Below are positions 23,591 to 35,544 of a DNA stretch of 64,000 bases, piece after piece. The stretch is from Spirodela intermedia (lineage: Eukaryota; Streptophyta; Magnoliopsida; Alismatales; Araceae). Numbering within the stretch: position 1 is the stretch's first letter; each line of letters starts with the position of its first letter. A program made the translations under genes and the position numbers. The notes beneath the pieces are model-generated. The model ran no database searches and was not told the DNA's origin. It worked only from the letters and a program-made list of their open reading frames with translations. The stretch spans positions 3,841,001 through 3,905,000 of the forward strand of contig LR746275.1 of assembly GCA_902729315.2 (NCBI GenBank), read 5' to 3'.

Positions 23591-26500
23591 TCATTCTGCT
23601 TCGTCTTCTCTTTGTGAGACCTAATTTCTACCAATTGCCCCTCTTTTCTCTCTCTTCTCTCTCCCTTTAAATACCACCCATTGGAATGGGATAGTATGCT
23701 GCGTGATAATGGGCCAATAGTAATAGATCTGATGGTCAACTCATTAAATACTTAAAAATTAATAGAGAATCTATTTAAAATTTAAACTATCCTTCTTCTT
23801 ATTTCCCTGCATGTAAATATATTTTTTTCATCTATTACCTAGCATTGCATAAAAAAACCCTTTTGATTCAATAGAATATACATGTTATAAAATATATAAA
23901 ATTTAATACTTTTTGTATGTAATTTAGTAAATAATATAAATTGGCATAAAAATATGTTTACATCAAATGTGTACTTTATTAAGACATTTAAGCTATAATC
24001 ATACCAAATATGCATATCCTATTATATAATATTGGTGGCTTTATCAATTAGTATAGGACCCACCACCACTATGACCTCCACCGCTGCTGCTGCCACCACC
24101 ACCACCGCCACAACCATCAAACGCAACCTTAGAGTGAGTCATTGTTACCCCCTTTGTCCATTGGGATGCAGCCTTCCTCCCTACATGCTGGTGGATCCAT
24201 GCCCACTTTGTAAGTTTTAGGCAGCAAGGCACCACGTATGTTGATCAACCACTCATATGTCATTTGAGGATCAACCACAAAAATGCCTCCTTTTTTTTGA
24301 GGGCTTGCTCACTGGTGGTGATGGCATGTAGGCATGTGTGATGCTCACCCCTTCTACAGACGAGTAACATCTTAGTTGTCAGTCACAAGTTGTAGAAAAA
24401 GATGAAAGAGTTCTTTGCAATCAATCATCTCATCTTGAGAAAACTTCAGAGATGCTTGGGTTGAGAGCTAGAATAATTATTTGAGGTAGAGATGACCTGA
24501 AGACCTAAAAACCTTGTAACTAGACCAAGATATTTCCTCTCAAATTTCTATTAAAGGTTGTCTTTAAAACTCAATGAGCTATCTATTGTTAGAATTGTAT
24601 AATTAACACAGAAGAATGAGATAATAACACTTTGATTTACCTTTGTCATTAAAGAGAGGAGAATTGATCTTTGATGAGAACATAAAGGTTAATAATATCT
24701 CAAAATAATAACATATGTAGTCATTTGCACTATTAGCAAATCAAATAAGTTAATCCTAAGTCTACCCAACATAAAATATAGTTCATACTATGCCTATAGG
24801 AGACTACATTGCAGCTATGAGTTTGTACGTTAATAGCTTCCTCATGATGAAAAAGCTTCTTCATGCATACCACTACATTCTATTAATAAGAGTATCAATT
24901 TTTGACAATCTTATGGGGGCCTAGAAATTAGAACCCAGAACTTAGGTGCCATAATGTTCAAATGGGAAAAAAATGATGACCAATAGGTGAACAATCATCT
25001 AACTAGGTGTGTGCACATGAATGGGCACAAATGGTGTGCAAGTGAGTGGGATGGCAAGTAAGAAAGTATGATTGATATGAAAGCAATGTTGCATTTATGA
25101 CTCTAAAACATGATACACTCGCAAGAAAAACTATCAACATATAATAGATAATTAAAGTTGAAAAAAAGAGAAAACACTAAACAATGATACTTCACTAGTG
25201 TTAAAGCTAGATTTTTGTGTTTTAATTAGTTTTATTATTTCATTTTTTGTGTGTTAACTTAGGAAGTATGAAGTTAAAAGACAACATAATTTTTGATTTT
25301 TAGAAAAAATATAAGAAAAAAATATAAAAATATCATCGTCTACTAGCAAGCTAGCACTCAACAGTTGACCTGAAGGGGCACTGTGTTTGAGTGGGTAGAC
25401 CCAGACTAGGGGAGCCAACAAGTTGAAGGAGCAAGGCCTCACTTGAGTGACGAAGGACTCACTTCACACACATGTGCGTCACTCTCTTGCTATGTCTTAG
25501 GGGCCAACATGTTGTGGAGCAAGAAGCATCATATACGTGTGCACATGAGGGCAGACCACCTATTACCTTCTCCCAAGATGGTATTGAATATTATTTTATT
25601 TGGGGGAAGAGATTTTTAGACTAAGAACATAGCTTTCATATATATTTAGTTCAATCACTTAAAAACTTTCGATGTGGGATTAAATGTTCTCATTTGTTTC
25701 AAGGCAGTGGTCTGGAGCATGGTGTGATCGAGTAGCACTTAGTGGCCACATTACTAGATAAGTCAAATCCTGTGGCAGGTGAACTACCACGATATCCAAG
25801 ACATGAAGTATTCTGTTAACGGTTCATGAATCCTACGTCACTCAATATGCATGTGATCAGAAACGGTGATCCGGTAACAAGTGAAGTGCCACGGTACTAG
25901 ACACTTAAGTTCTTGGTAGATAGTGGTTCGTGGCAGCTTGATCCATCGCTTAATGTGTCACGCGACCAAGCACATCTGATCTAGTGGTACGTGAAGTGCC
26001 ATGATACTAAGAACTTGAGTTCTTGCACTTATCACCATCAAGGATATAAAGACAATAATTAATTATTATATGATATAATATATATTATCAATTATCTTTG
26101 AAAACTCGATAGTAGTTGCAAATACAATATTTATTCTTTGCTCTTTTTGCATGATCAACACCTTTGGTAATTGGCGAGCTCGTTCCTTCATCCTCCGATT
26201 GCACTCAAGGCCTCTAGTGAGTGGTCAACTCTTTCCTTCTCTCCCTAGACGACAATGATAACATGGTCGACCCCTCTTTTCAATAGATCTCTCCAACAAG
26301 CAGTGCAATACTTTTAGATGATACTTTTGCGACTTTTGACGTAGTATGGCACATTCGGACGAAATCAAGCCACTGCATTAGTGTCTTCAATTGTCTAAGA
26401 AGCATATTAAACTTGGGCAATGATTTATTTCTTACTTTTGTCATTTATTTATGTGCTTTCAATATTTATTTACATTTTATGTCAAGTCATATCTATTTCA

Positions 26501-26860
26501 TGTATATTTTGATTGAAATGAGTAAAATTAATTAAATCCTAATAGATCTTCATTCTTTTTCTGAATCCTCTGAAACTCATTGGAGATCAAACTAAGATCG
26601 TGTCCAACTTGTTTTATATTATTTTTTGTAGTCGAATCTTGAAGTATTAGTGTTCTTAACGTTCAATGAATAATGAATATTTTTCTATTTTCAAATGTGA
26701 AATCAACAAGATTAAAGGTTAATTAATGAGTGTTGAACTGTTAAAATAAGGTGGAGACATTCATGTTTGACCTCATGTCATGTTTGTAAATTCTCGATCA
26801 CACATTCATCTGAGAATTATGATCACCATGAAAATGAGTTGATCATATTTCTCTCTATCT
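23591..26860. other. AT-rich intergenic DNA with possible LTR fragments
   Basis: No gene found. There is a short CCACCA/GCTGCTG trinucleotide patch at 24058-24118. A stretch around 25660-26400 contains TTTCGATGTGGGATT and paired imperfect phrases (CTAGACACTTAAGTTCTTGG and CTAAGAACTTGAGTTCTTGC) that look like decayed LTR or leader sequence. I could not find a matching second LTR or a pol motif, so this stays unassigned. Confidence 0.35.
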
Positions 26861-26869
26861 TTATTATCG

Positions 26870-27065
26870 TCTTGTTTCTCTCTACCCCCCTCCATGAGAC
26901 CTTTTCTTTTTTTTCTCTCTCTCTCTCTCTCTCATGAGATCTCTCCCTTTTTATCCCTCTCTGGATCAGTCTCCTTCTCTTTCTCTCTTTCTCTCTCATG
27001 AGACTTTTCTCTCTCTCCATTTCACGTGAGATTTCTCTCTCTTCCTCTCTCTTGTCTTCCTTCCC
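26870..27065. repeat. CT-rich polypyrimidine tract
   Basis: Nearly 200 bases of CTCT/TTCTCT with interspersed CATGAGA phrases (ATGAGACCTTTTC, ATGAGATCTCTCC, ATGAGACTTTTCT, GTGAGATTTCTCT) that recur every 30-60 bases, suggesting a CT microsatellite that grew as a longer imperfect unit. Confidence 0.8.
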
Positions 27066-29260
27066 TTCTTTGATTCCCTTCCTTTATTCTTATTACCTCA
27101 CCCTTTTATTTTATTATTTTTATTAAATAAAAATAAAATATTAGAATCACTTTAAATATAAACTAAATTAATTTTCACAACAAATAATCAATCTTCAACT
27201 TGAGACTTACATCTATACTAATATTTTATTAAGTCTTAGTTTTAAATATTATTAGATAATGGGCATTTAAACACAATGAAAAGTGCACATCAACTAGTGA
27301 TACCAAATTTTGATTGTACTTCTTTGCAAAGATGATTCACCTACCATCGACATATGTTCTCTTTTATTTACTTAAGCCTTTGATATTAAGCTTATTATTT
27401 TATTGAAACCTAAAACTACTCCCAAAAAATAAGAAAATAACATAAATTGATGCTCCAACTAATTCTGAAATAGGCCTTTTCACTCATTGTATCACCACGT
27501 GCAACTATGAATTCATGCCGCTTGTTCATAATTGATGTCTTGATTTGAATTCATTAGTTTTCTAAAGATGTAATGTGCTTTGTCTTATGTTGGATTGAAA
27601 AATGAAATAAAACCAACCAGATCTTTTGTTGTAGGCACCCACAATCTATTTAAATAAGAAATGGGATTTGATCAATTTGAGGTAATGTATACACTTTTCT
27701 ATGACATTGGCTTTATTCACAGACCTGTAATAGTTTCCTATATTATCTTATATTTCTTCTTCTGATATGTAAGTTCTTATGCTTGACTATAATGTTCTTG
27801 GCTTTTACATGTTAAAACTCATAGTCATTATGTTATTGGTTTTTAAAAAATCTGCAAGAGTAACTAGGAGGAGATGAATTGGACTTTTGTAATCACTCCT
27901 GATTTTTAGTTTTCAAATGAAGTAATACAATTGGAAAATTAGTGTTTTGACTGACTTAATATACTAATTATCTAAGAACCTAATCCTTAGGTTGTACAAA
28001 ATCAAAGCATAAAAATTAATGAATAAGGCTTTAGCTAGCACCCTTAGATTTCATATCTCTTACCAACCTTTGTTTCATAGAAATATTCCTTCTAAATTTG
28101 CACCTTCAGAAGGCTAATCAAATTACCACTCAGATAATTTCTTTTGTATTAATGGCTCCAAGAGGTCAACTACATTGGTACTTAATTAATTTCTTTTAAA
28201 TTTATGGCTCTTGGTTTGATTGAGTATGAGATAAACTTAGTTACTAATCACAAACAATCTAGTAACCATATAATGCCCTTCAAATCCAATGCAAAATTTC
28301 TAATGGCATGAACTCCTTGTCCTGGAGATGCATGTGTTTTGTAGAGATGAAGCCATTTGATGCTTGAGATTTTTTCTGATTTCAATCTTTCAGTGACTTT
28401 TCCTTTTGGTATGCTTTAGAGAAGACGTTTCTTATATAGTTGTCTCTTTTCTTGATTATTTTTGTGATTTTTAAAACTAAAATAGATGATTTCTAAATGT
28501 ACTATAATTTTTTATCATTTTCACTATTGTCTTTAGCACATTTAATGTTTTTCTCTCAAGTCAATGCATTTATCATTTTGAATGAAAGTTGAAATATTAA
28601 AAAGTTTTTTTGAAATGTAGTGATCTCATGATGCTTGAGAACACAATTTCCTTGTAGATAGAAATCCTTGAAATACATTAATACTAAGATACTTGAAAAT
28701 AAACTTGTAGATGGAAATGCTTGATACAATGGATAAAGTTTTAAGTGGACTAATAACTTGTCACTTGAATTCAGAAACTAAGATGAGAGAATTTATTTGT
28801 GATTGAGGTATTGCTTGAAATCTTGTCCCATAACTTTTAAAGATCCTTGGATATTGATCGTTGGCGCTTCAAATGAGAGACATGTGATTGATCAAAGATA
28901 TGTTGGGTTGAGTCATAGATTTGCCAATCGGTAGACTCTACAACCAAATGGTCCTAGTTGATTGCTTGACCTAGTTTGAATAAGTTTGATAGAATTAATG
29001 TAGACATGTGAGTTTGCAATATTTTGATGGGTCATTGATATTTTGATGTGCTTTAATTTCACCATGTGCTTTGTACAGATTCCATGTTTGAATTTTCTTG
29101 TTAAAGACTCTTCTACTATGTGTGAATATATGTTAGAGATTATTTTTCCTCATGAGATTTTTCTCTTTAGAAGATCTACTGCATTCTTAACGATCTTACC
29201 ATCAGTGACGTTAATTCATTAGTAATTTATTCAAGCTCCTTTTAATAGTGAGACTTCACT
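27066..29260. other. AT-rich intergenic DNA
   Basis: No protein family, tRNA or tandem structure recognised. Base composition resembles the decayed repeats to the right. Confidence 0.4.
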
Positions 29261-29261
29261 A

Positions 29262-30060
29262 CATCACTTAAACATTTTGACTTTGCCATATAGTGCAATG
29301 CCACTTGTCATCTTGATTTGGACATTTTACATATTGATCTTGTGTTGAATGATTGTCATGTGTGACTTGATTTATGTGTTTTGCACATATCATGGCAGTT
29401 CACTTTGCCACATGTCTAAATATAATGTCCTACTTAGTAGTTCATTTTTTTTCTCTTTTCAGTGATTATATTGACACCACTTACTCAGTGGATTGACATT
29501 TTATCTCTCTTTAGGTAGGTGAACACAGTTGGTAACACGTTTTCATAATAGATTGACACATGGATCAGCACACATTTTTTTATTTGCTCAAAACTTCTTG
29601 TGCCTTGATTTATTTTGATTTTTTTACTTGGTTTGATGGTGACATTGTTTTGAAATCTTCTTTCATCAATTAAGACCTAAAAATAATACTTCTACAACAT
29701 AAACAATTAGATCTAAAGATTTAGATCTCAATTTGGAGATCAATGCATTCTGATATTATTTACACAGATTTTCAGTATGTGTTTCCATTTTATTTGTGAA
29801 CATCATATTCATTATCACAACATTTTCTTCTACTGTGTAAGGAAGGGATTCTTATCTTGTAACATTATCTTTTCCCCTGAACTTGAGATTATGCTTGAGA
29901 TTATAACTTGAGATTATGCTTTTGCCCTGAAGATGAAGTAATCCCCACTAAAAACTAATTTAAGAAAATGAGCTGCTCAACCTATGGCTTTGGTGATCTA
30001 TACAACTCAAGTTGTCGTCATTCACAAATATAAATTCAACACACCCAACATAGACATGGT
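29262..30060. repeat. Dispersed repeat, copy A
   Basis: About 800 bases that align, with indels and roughly one mismatch in four to six bases, to 40318-40945 and 41490-41620. Shared landmarks in the same order include TCATCTTGATTTG, GAATGATTGTCA, ATGTCCTACTT.GTAGTTCAT, TTCATAATAGATT, GGAAGGGA and TGCTCAACCTA. It has no coding potential that I can see, so it could be LTR or untranslated sequence of an old retroelement. Confidence 0.7.
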
Positions 30061-30124
30061 ATATAGATTACACAAACCTAACAACATGTGAGGGCTGAGG
30101 GCAACAAATGTGTTGGGCATGATT

Positions 30125-30310
30125 ATTTGTGGATAACATGAAGAGGTTGTCACACTAAGGTACAGATGGCTATTCCAGGTTTATGGTGAAGAGATCGATC
30201 CCAGATGAATCAAGAAGTTATATTTGGGAGGCCTTCATATTCAAATTCCAAGGTGAGGCCTCTTTGAAGTACAATATATAACATCAAAACCCAAGAGATC
30301 TCGAAAGATC
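30125..30310. repeat. Dispersed repeat shared with 61088-61263
   Basis: This stretch matches 61088-61263 in order: GTGGATAAC, TGTCA.ACTAAGGTACAG, GAAGAGATCGAT.CCAGAT, and ending in CCAAGAGATCTCGAAAGATC followed by ATCAACAC in both. The far copy lies next to a copia RNase H relic, so this is probably retroelement-derived. Confidence 0.7.
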
Positions 30311-32119
30311 ATCAACACATGATGGTAATCATCTTACTAGAGATCTATGAACTGCTGCATAGGTTCTTCTTCCTTGAGGAGTGGAAAATCATATTACCAC
30401 ATCTTGTGCGGCATCACACAATGCTTGCACGAACACTCTAGCATATCCAGTGGTCTCTCCCCTTCATTGCTATGAACATTCAACAATGTGCCCATATGAT
30501 ATACATAATAAGGTATGAAGATCTAACCGTAGATATATGAATGAAGAAACCCGAAAGTAGGATTCTTTATAGAGATTGTGTAGAAATAGATTTTCTAACA
30601 TCCATTAAGAATTTTTTTTTTGTTTAATCCATGGAAAAATTTACTTAGTTTATTATCTAAGTATAATGAACAAAAAATTGGGAGTAAAACTAATGCACTT
30701 CCCTCAGTTTATTTTTTCCGTCAGTGTGGAAGCCTATTCAAGTTTTCAATATGAGTAAAGGTCAAAAGGTGGCAACAAATCATCGAGATTCTCATAGTAC
30801 GGTTTCTTTTTTCCAACTTGAATAATTTCACCTCAAGATGTTAATCTTATCGTGGAAAGGTGTTCCATGGGGTTGATTGGTGCTCAGAGAGAATGAGAAA
30901 AGTCTATTTGATATATGTTGTCTAAGACCCCATAAATTACGGATCCTAGGTCTAACACTGTTTGAACTTATTCATGTTTCTCTCTAAACATGCCTAATTT
31001 CTCGACAGCGCTTGTCCCTATTCTTGGGTCATCCCATCTAAATCCCTTGAGATTGTTTGTCCAGATTAACTAACAGTCTATCACTACAAGCCACTAATTT
31101 TACAAGTAAAATAGCAAATTAATAAAATCTCTTAAGCAATAACTAGAAGTGAAAAGTTCTCCATTCAGAGCTGTGAATTCAGTGAAAGGTAGAGAAGGAA
31201 GTTTGATCATTTCACTGTCTTATTTTTGTCGTGAAATATTAGATAAATTTAGAAAAATTAATGTGAGATGTGGTGCTCAAGTGCTTCATACCAATGTGCT
31301 GATTGGAGGTTGAAATCTAAAGCCATTTCTTTGCAACGAGGATAATCATTTTTCTAGTTGCTACTATCCTATAGAGTAAATATTTCTTTTTCTCATGATT
31401 AAGGGAGTTATCTCTAACAATTGCCTCTCCCATAGCATATAGTTTTTACGATTTACAAAATAAAAATTCAGAATGTTATTGTAGTTTTATGAATGTATGT
31501 TCAACATGTGAGGAGGGTCTTCTCTCAATTGTGGGCTATTTCTCCGATAATTTTACAAAATAAGAGTTTCTTCACCAATTGATAATAGAGAGAGCTCTTT
31601 TTCTCCTCTTGATCAATTTTGTTACCATCCCTACCTTGTTTTAAGATACGAGACCACTAGTTCAAAAATTGAACTTTTTAAATCATATTTCAAGCCATTT
31701 GGCTAGAGTAATTTATTACTCTAGTCGGCCATACAACTTCAGCAGAAGCTTGAGATAATAATAAATCATATTGGAATGCCCAAAATTTCATGCTTTGTTG
31801 TGTGCTGAATAATTTTGAGCTCCAGAGGAGGTGATGATGTGATAGAAAGCTTGATGACTTTAGCATAGAGATGGCAACGCTTTTCGGTCATCCGTGAAAG
31901 TGATCTGAAACCATTTTTTCAAATCTGAAGGAGGTGGAGATTTCTAACCATTTTCCGTCCAAGAAATTAGTAGTCTCATAGTGTGAAGAATATAGCTTTT
32001 GTAGTAGCTTTCCAAAGTATTCAAATTAACTTCTATTTATGTATGGAAGGTGGCACCTTGCAAGTAAAGTTTTTTTAGAAAAAGATTAATTAGAAGGTTT
32101 ATTACGGGGTTAACCTTCA
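30311..32119. other. AT-rich intergenic DNA
   Basis: I see no gene, RNA gene or repeat structure that I can support in this stretch. Confidence 0.4.
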
Positions 32120-34330
32120 AACATCAATAACGATCACCATTGAGATTTTGTTATATTCTCTGCAATAGTGTACTTTAAACGATATAAAAATAAACTATTG
32201 ATACTTTTCCATTATTGGAATTCTGTCAACACCATTATCACGTTCAAAGATGACCACTGATTGCATGGCTCATCTACAAAACTTCATGAGTTATGCTTCT
32301 TGCGTACCCTCCACGGCACACTCTTGTTTCCAATATATCAACATATAGTCCACACTTTTCGTCAGCTAGGTTACTAACTATCCTCTTTCTTACATCTTGT
32401 AGTTGTCTAATTTTTGTAACCTCCATGACATATTCGGCTTGATCTTGTGATCCATCCGGCTACAAAGATACCCAAAACAACAATGGCCATTTGCCAATGG
32501 TCAACATGATGAAGAGTAATGACAATGAGATTAAAGGCGTCACAGATTAACATCCTATACCTTCGAAGAATATCTGTCAAATTAGGTCTACAAGTAGGAG
32601 TTGTGTGGTGAATTGAGATTTTGTATTATTTTAGGCACCAGTGTACTTGAATGATATAATAAAAAAATATGATTTACTTTTTCATCCCACTAATTCTACC
32701 CTCATCACTACTGCATTCAAAGATGAACCAATGATTGTGTGGCTTATCTATTGAACCTCATGAGTTGCATCTCTTGAATACCATCCATGTGCACTCCCAG
32801 TTCTACCCTATCAGCTTATAGGGCATGCTTTTCGTCAACTAACTTGCTAAATTTCCTACTTATTAGTTCATGTAGTTGTCTGATTTTTGTAACCTCCGGC
32901 ACATATTTGCCTTGAGTTAGTCATCCATCCGGCAAGACAAATACCCCAAACAACAATGACCATTTGCCAATGATCACTACGACAAAGAATAATGGCGACG
33001 GAATCAAATGCATCACAGATTAACATCCCATGCCTACAAGGAATATCCGTCGAATTATGTTTACAAGTAGAAGGATTTCTGTGATGAATTGACATTTCAT
33101 TTGAGTTTAGTCACCAGCATAGTTGAAATGTTATAATAAAAAAATAATATGAGTTTTTTATTACACAAATTCTATCATCATCACTACCGCATTCAAGGTC
33201 AACAATTGATTGCATGGCTTAGCTACTGAACTTCATGAGTTGTGTTTCTTGGATACCCTCCACAGTGTACTCTTAGTTCTACTCTATCAGCCTATATAAA
33301 ATAGCTTTCGTCAACTAGTTTACCAAATTTCCTATTTATTGGATATTGCTGTTGTTTGATTTATGTAACCTCCGAGGCATATTCATCTTGATATAGGGAT
33401 CTATCCAGCGATAGAGATACCCCAAGCAAGAAAAAATATTTGCCAATAGTCATCACAACGAAGAGCAATGATAGCCCTATTAAAGGCATCACAAATTAAT
33501 ATCCCATGCCTTTGAGGAATATGTGTTGAATTAGCTCTATTGGTAGATAGGTTGGTGGGATGAATTGAGATCTTGTTTTAGCTCAGGCACCAACATACTT
33601 TATGAACCAAGTCTATTGACATCACTACCGCATTCAAGGATGAACCACTAATTTTATGGTTTAGTTACAGAAGTTCTTGAGTTATGATTCTTGTATACTC
33701 TCTATGGCACAATCCCGATTCGACTCCATGAGCCCATGGACCATACGTTTAGTCACCTAGCTTACCAAATTTCTTATTTTGTAGATATTGTTGTTGCCTG
33801 ATTTCTTTAGTATCAAGACAGATTCGCTTTGATCTATTGATCGATTCGGCCAGACAGATATCCAAACAAGAACCACCATTCATCAATGGTCTTCGCGAGG
33901 AAGTGGTGTAAACGGCATCACAACTTAAGTCAATGTCTCTAGGGATCATCCATTCAAACATCTCTAGAAGTAGAAGGGTCTTTGTGATGAATTGAGATAT
34001 TTTATTATTTTACGTACCAGCATACCTTAAATGATGTAAAAAGAAGCTAGTACGATGTTCCGTTCGACCAATTCTGTTGACATCACAAGCAGATTGAAAG
34101 ACCAACCACTAATCGCATGCCTCAACTACGCTATAGAGCATCTTGACTTATGATCTTTGCATACTCTCCACGGCACAGTTCCGATTCCACTCCATCATTC
34201 CATGGACCATTTTGTGAGTTACCTAGCTTACCAAATAGCCTAGTTATTACTTCGTCTAGTTCTCTGATTTCTTTAACCTCCAGGACATATTCGCCTTGAT
34301 GTAGTGAGCCATTTGATAGATTGAATTTGA
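32120..34330. repeat. Diverged ~470-bp tandem array, about five units
   Basis: A marker phrase of the form GTTGTCTGATTTTTGTAACCTCC occurs in variants at about 32402, 32874, 33353, 33793 and 34258, giving spacings of about 472, 479, 440 and 465 bases. Other landmarks recur once per unit in the same order: CACTACCGCATTCAAGG, a CATGAGTT phrase, CCTCCAC.G.ACAC, AACAACAATG.CCATTTGCCAATG, GGCATCACAGATTAACATCCC and GTGATGAATTGAGAT. Units have diverged by many substitutions and indels, so the array is old. Short minus-strand frames cross it, but none spans several units. Confidence 0.85.
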
Positions 34331-35540
34331 GGGTCATTGAAAAGCCCCAAAATCAGTCAGTTAATAATATTTATACTCCCATATTTACTCATTTGTATTA
34401 TATTCTGAAATAGTTTACTATTGTGGTAAGCTCGAGGATCGATTATGAGGGAATGATGGTAGAATTCACTTTTATTTGTTGATTAAAATTGATAGAAATG
34501 ACTGAGATCATGAAGAAGAAGAAATGAAAAGTAAAAGAGAAGAAAAGGAGTGAGGCATGAAACGAATTTGTTGAAGTATGATTGAAGTCACATGATCAAA
34601 GGGATCGCATGATCAACTCTAATACTAATCAAAATCTATTTCCTAACTAAGAACATTTGACTCATAGGTTCTTCGAAAACCGACCTGATTATCACCACAT
34701 CTCCTTCCTTATTTTCACTAGGAGGAGTGGAAAGCTTCTAGCTGTGGGAGAGAATCTTGTTAAGGGTGAATAACCTAATAATGAACAGATGACACACCTT
34801 CGATTGTGAGGTATGGAGCTTGGGACCCTTTGAACCCTGCTGGGATGGCAACCACCTAAAGTTCCACAAGGATAAGCTAAGGTTTTCATCATTGATACAT
34901 GGTATGTATATGACGGTGCCCCTCTTTCTCTCTCTAATTCTTACAACATGATTAACCCTTAAATCAATAGCTCAACCACTCCCTTCTTGCGTAGACGGTA
35001 GATCCTCCTTCGTGCTTTATCATGTGCCTTTGATAAGTATGCATCTCGGTCATTGGATCAATACTCCATTCCCCTTAAGTGGGCAGTGGATCCTCCTCCT
35101 CACCTCTTTGGGTGATGTCCTCTAAGTGAATATGGGCCTTATGCCCATACTCTTCATTTGAGCCCACTTTGCTGGCTTCTCCTTATGTGATTATGAGCCT
35201 TAAACTTATAATTCTTCACTCAATGACCAAGTATGATCTTCGTTCCTTAATAAGCTGTAAGCTAACACTTAACATATGAAGCTCACATGGTTAGAAGATA
35301 AAGAATTGCATTGTGTTCTCACATGATGTACATCAGGTATCTAAAAATGTATAATTCAATGAGAAACGAATGAAATATGTAAAATGTGTATGAATGTCGA
35401 TGTGTGCCCTAAACATGAGAATTCATTAGTAAGTTAATGAATTTGTGTCTTAAAATCATGAACTTTGATGCAATATATCTCATGAATAATGCATTATTTA
35501 AGTGTTATCACCATCCTGCTTGACAGATACTCGAGCACAG
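34331..35540. other. Intergenic DNA left of the lectin segment
   Basis: No gene recognised. A short frame at 34692-34892 (-) has no family similarity. Confidence 0.4.
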
Positions 35541-35544
35541 ATCA

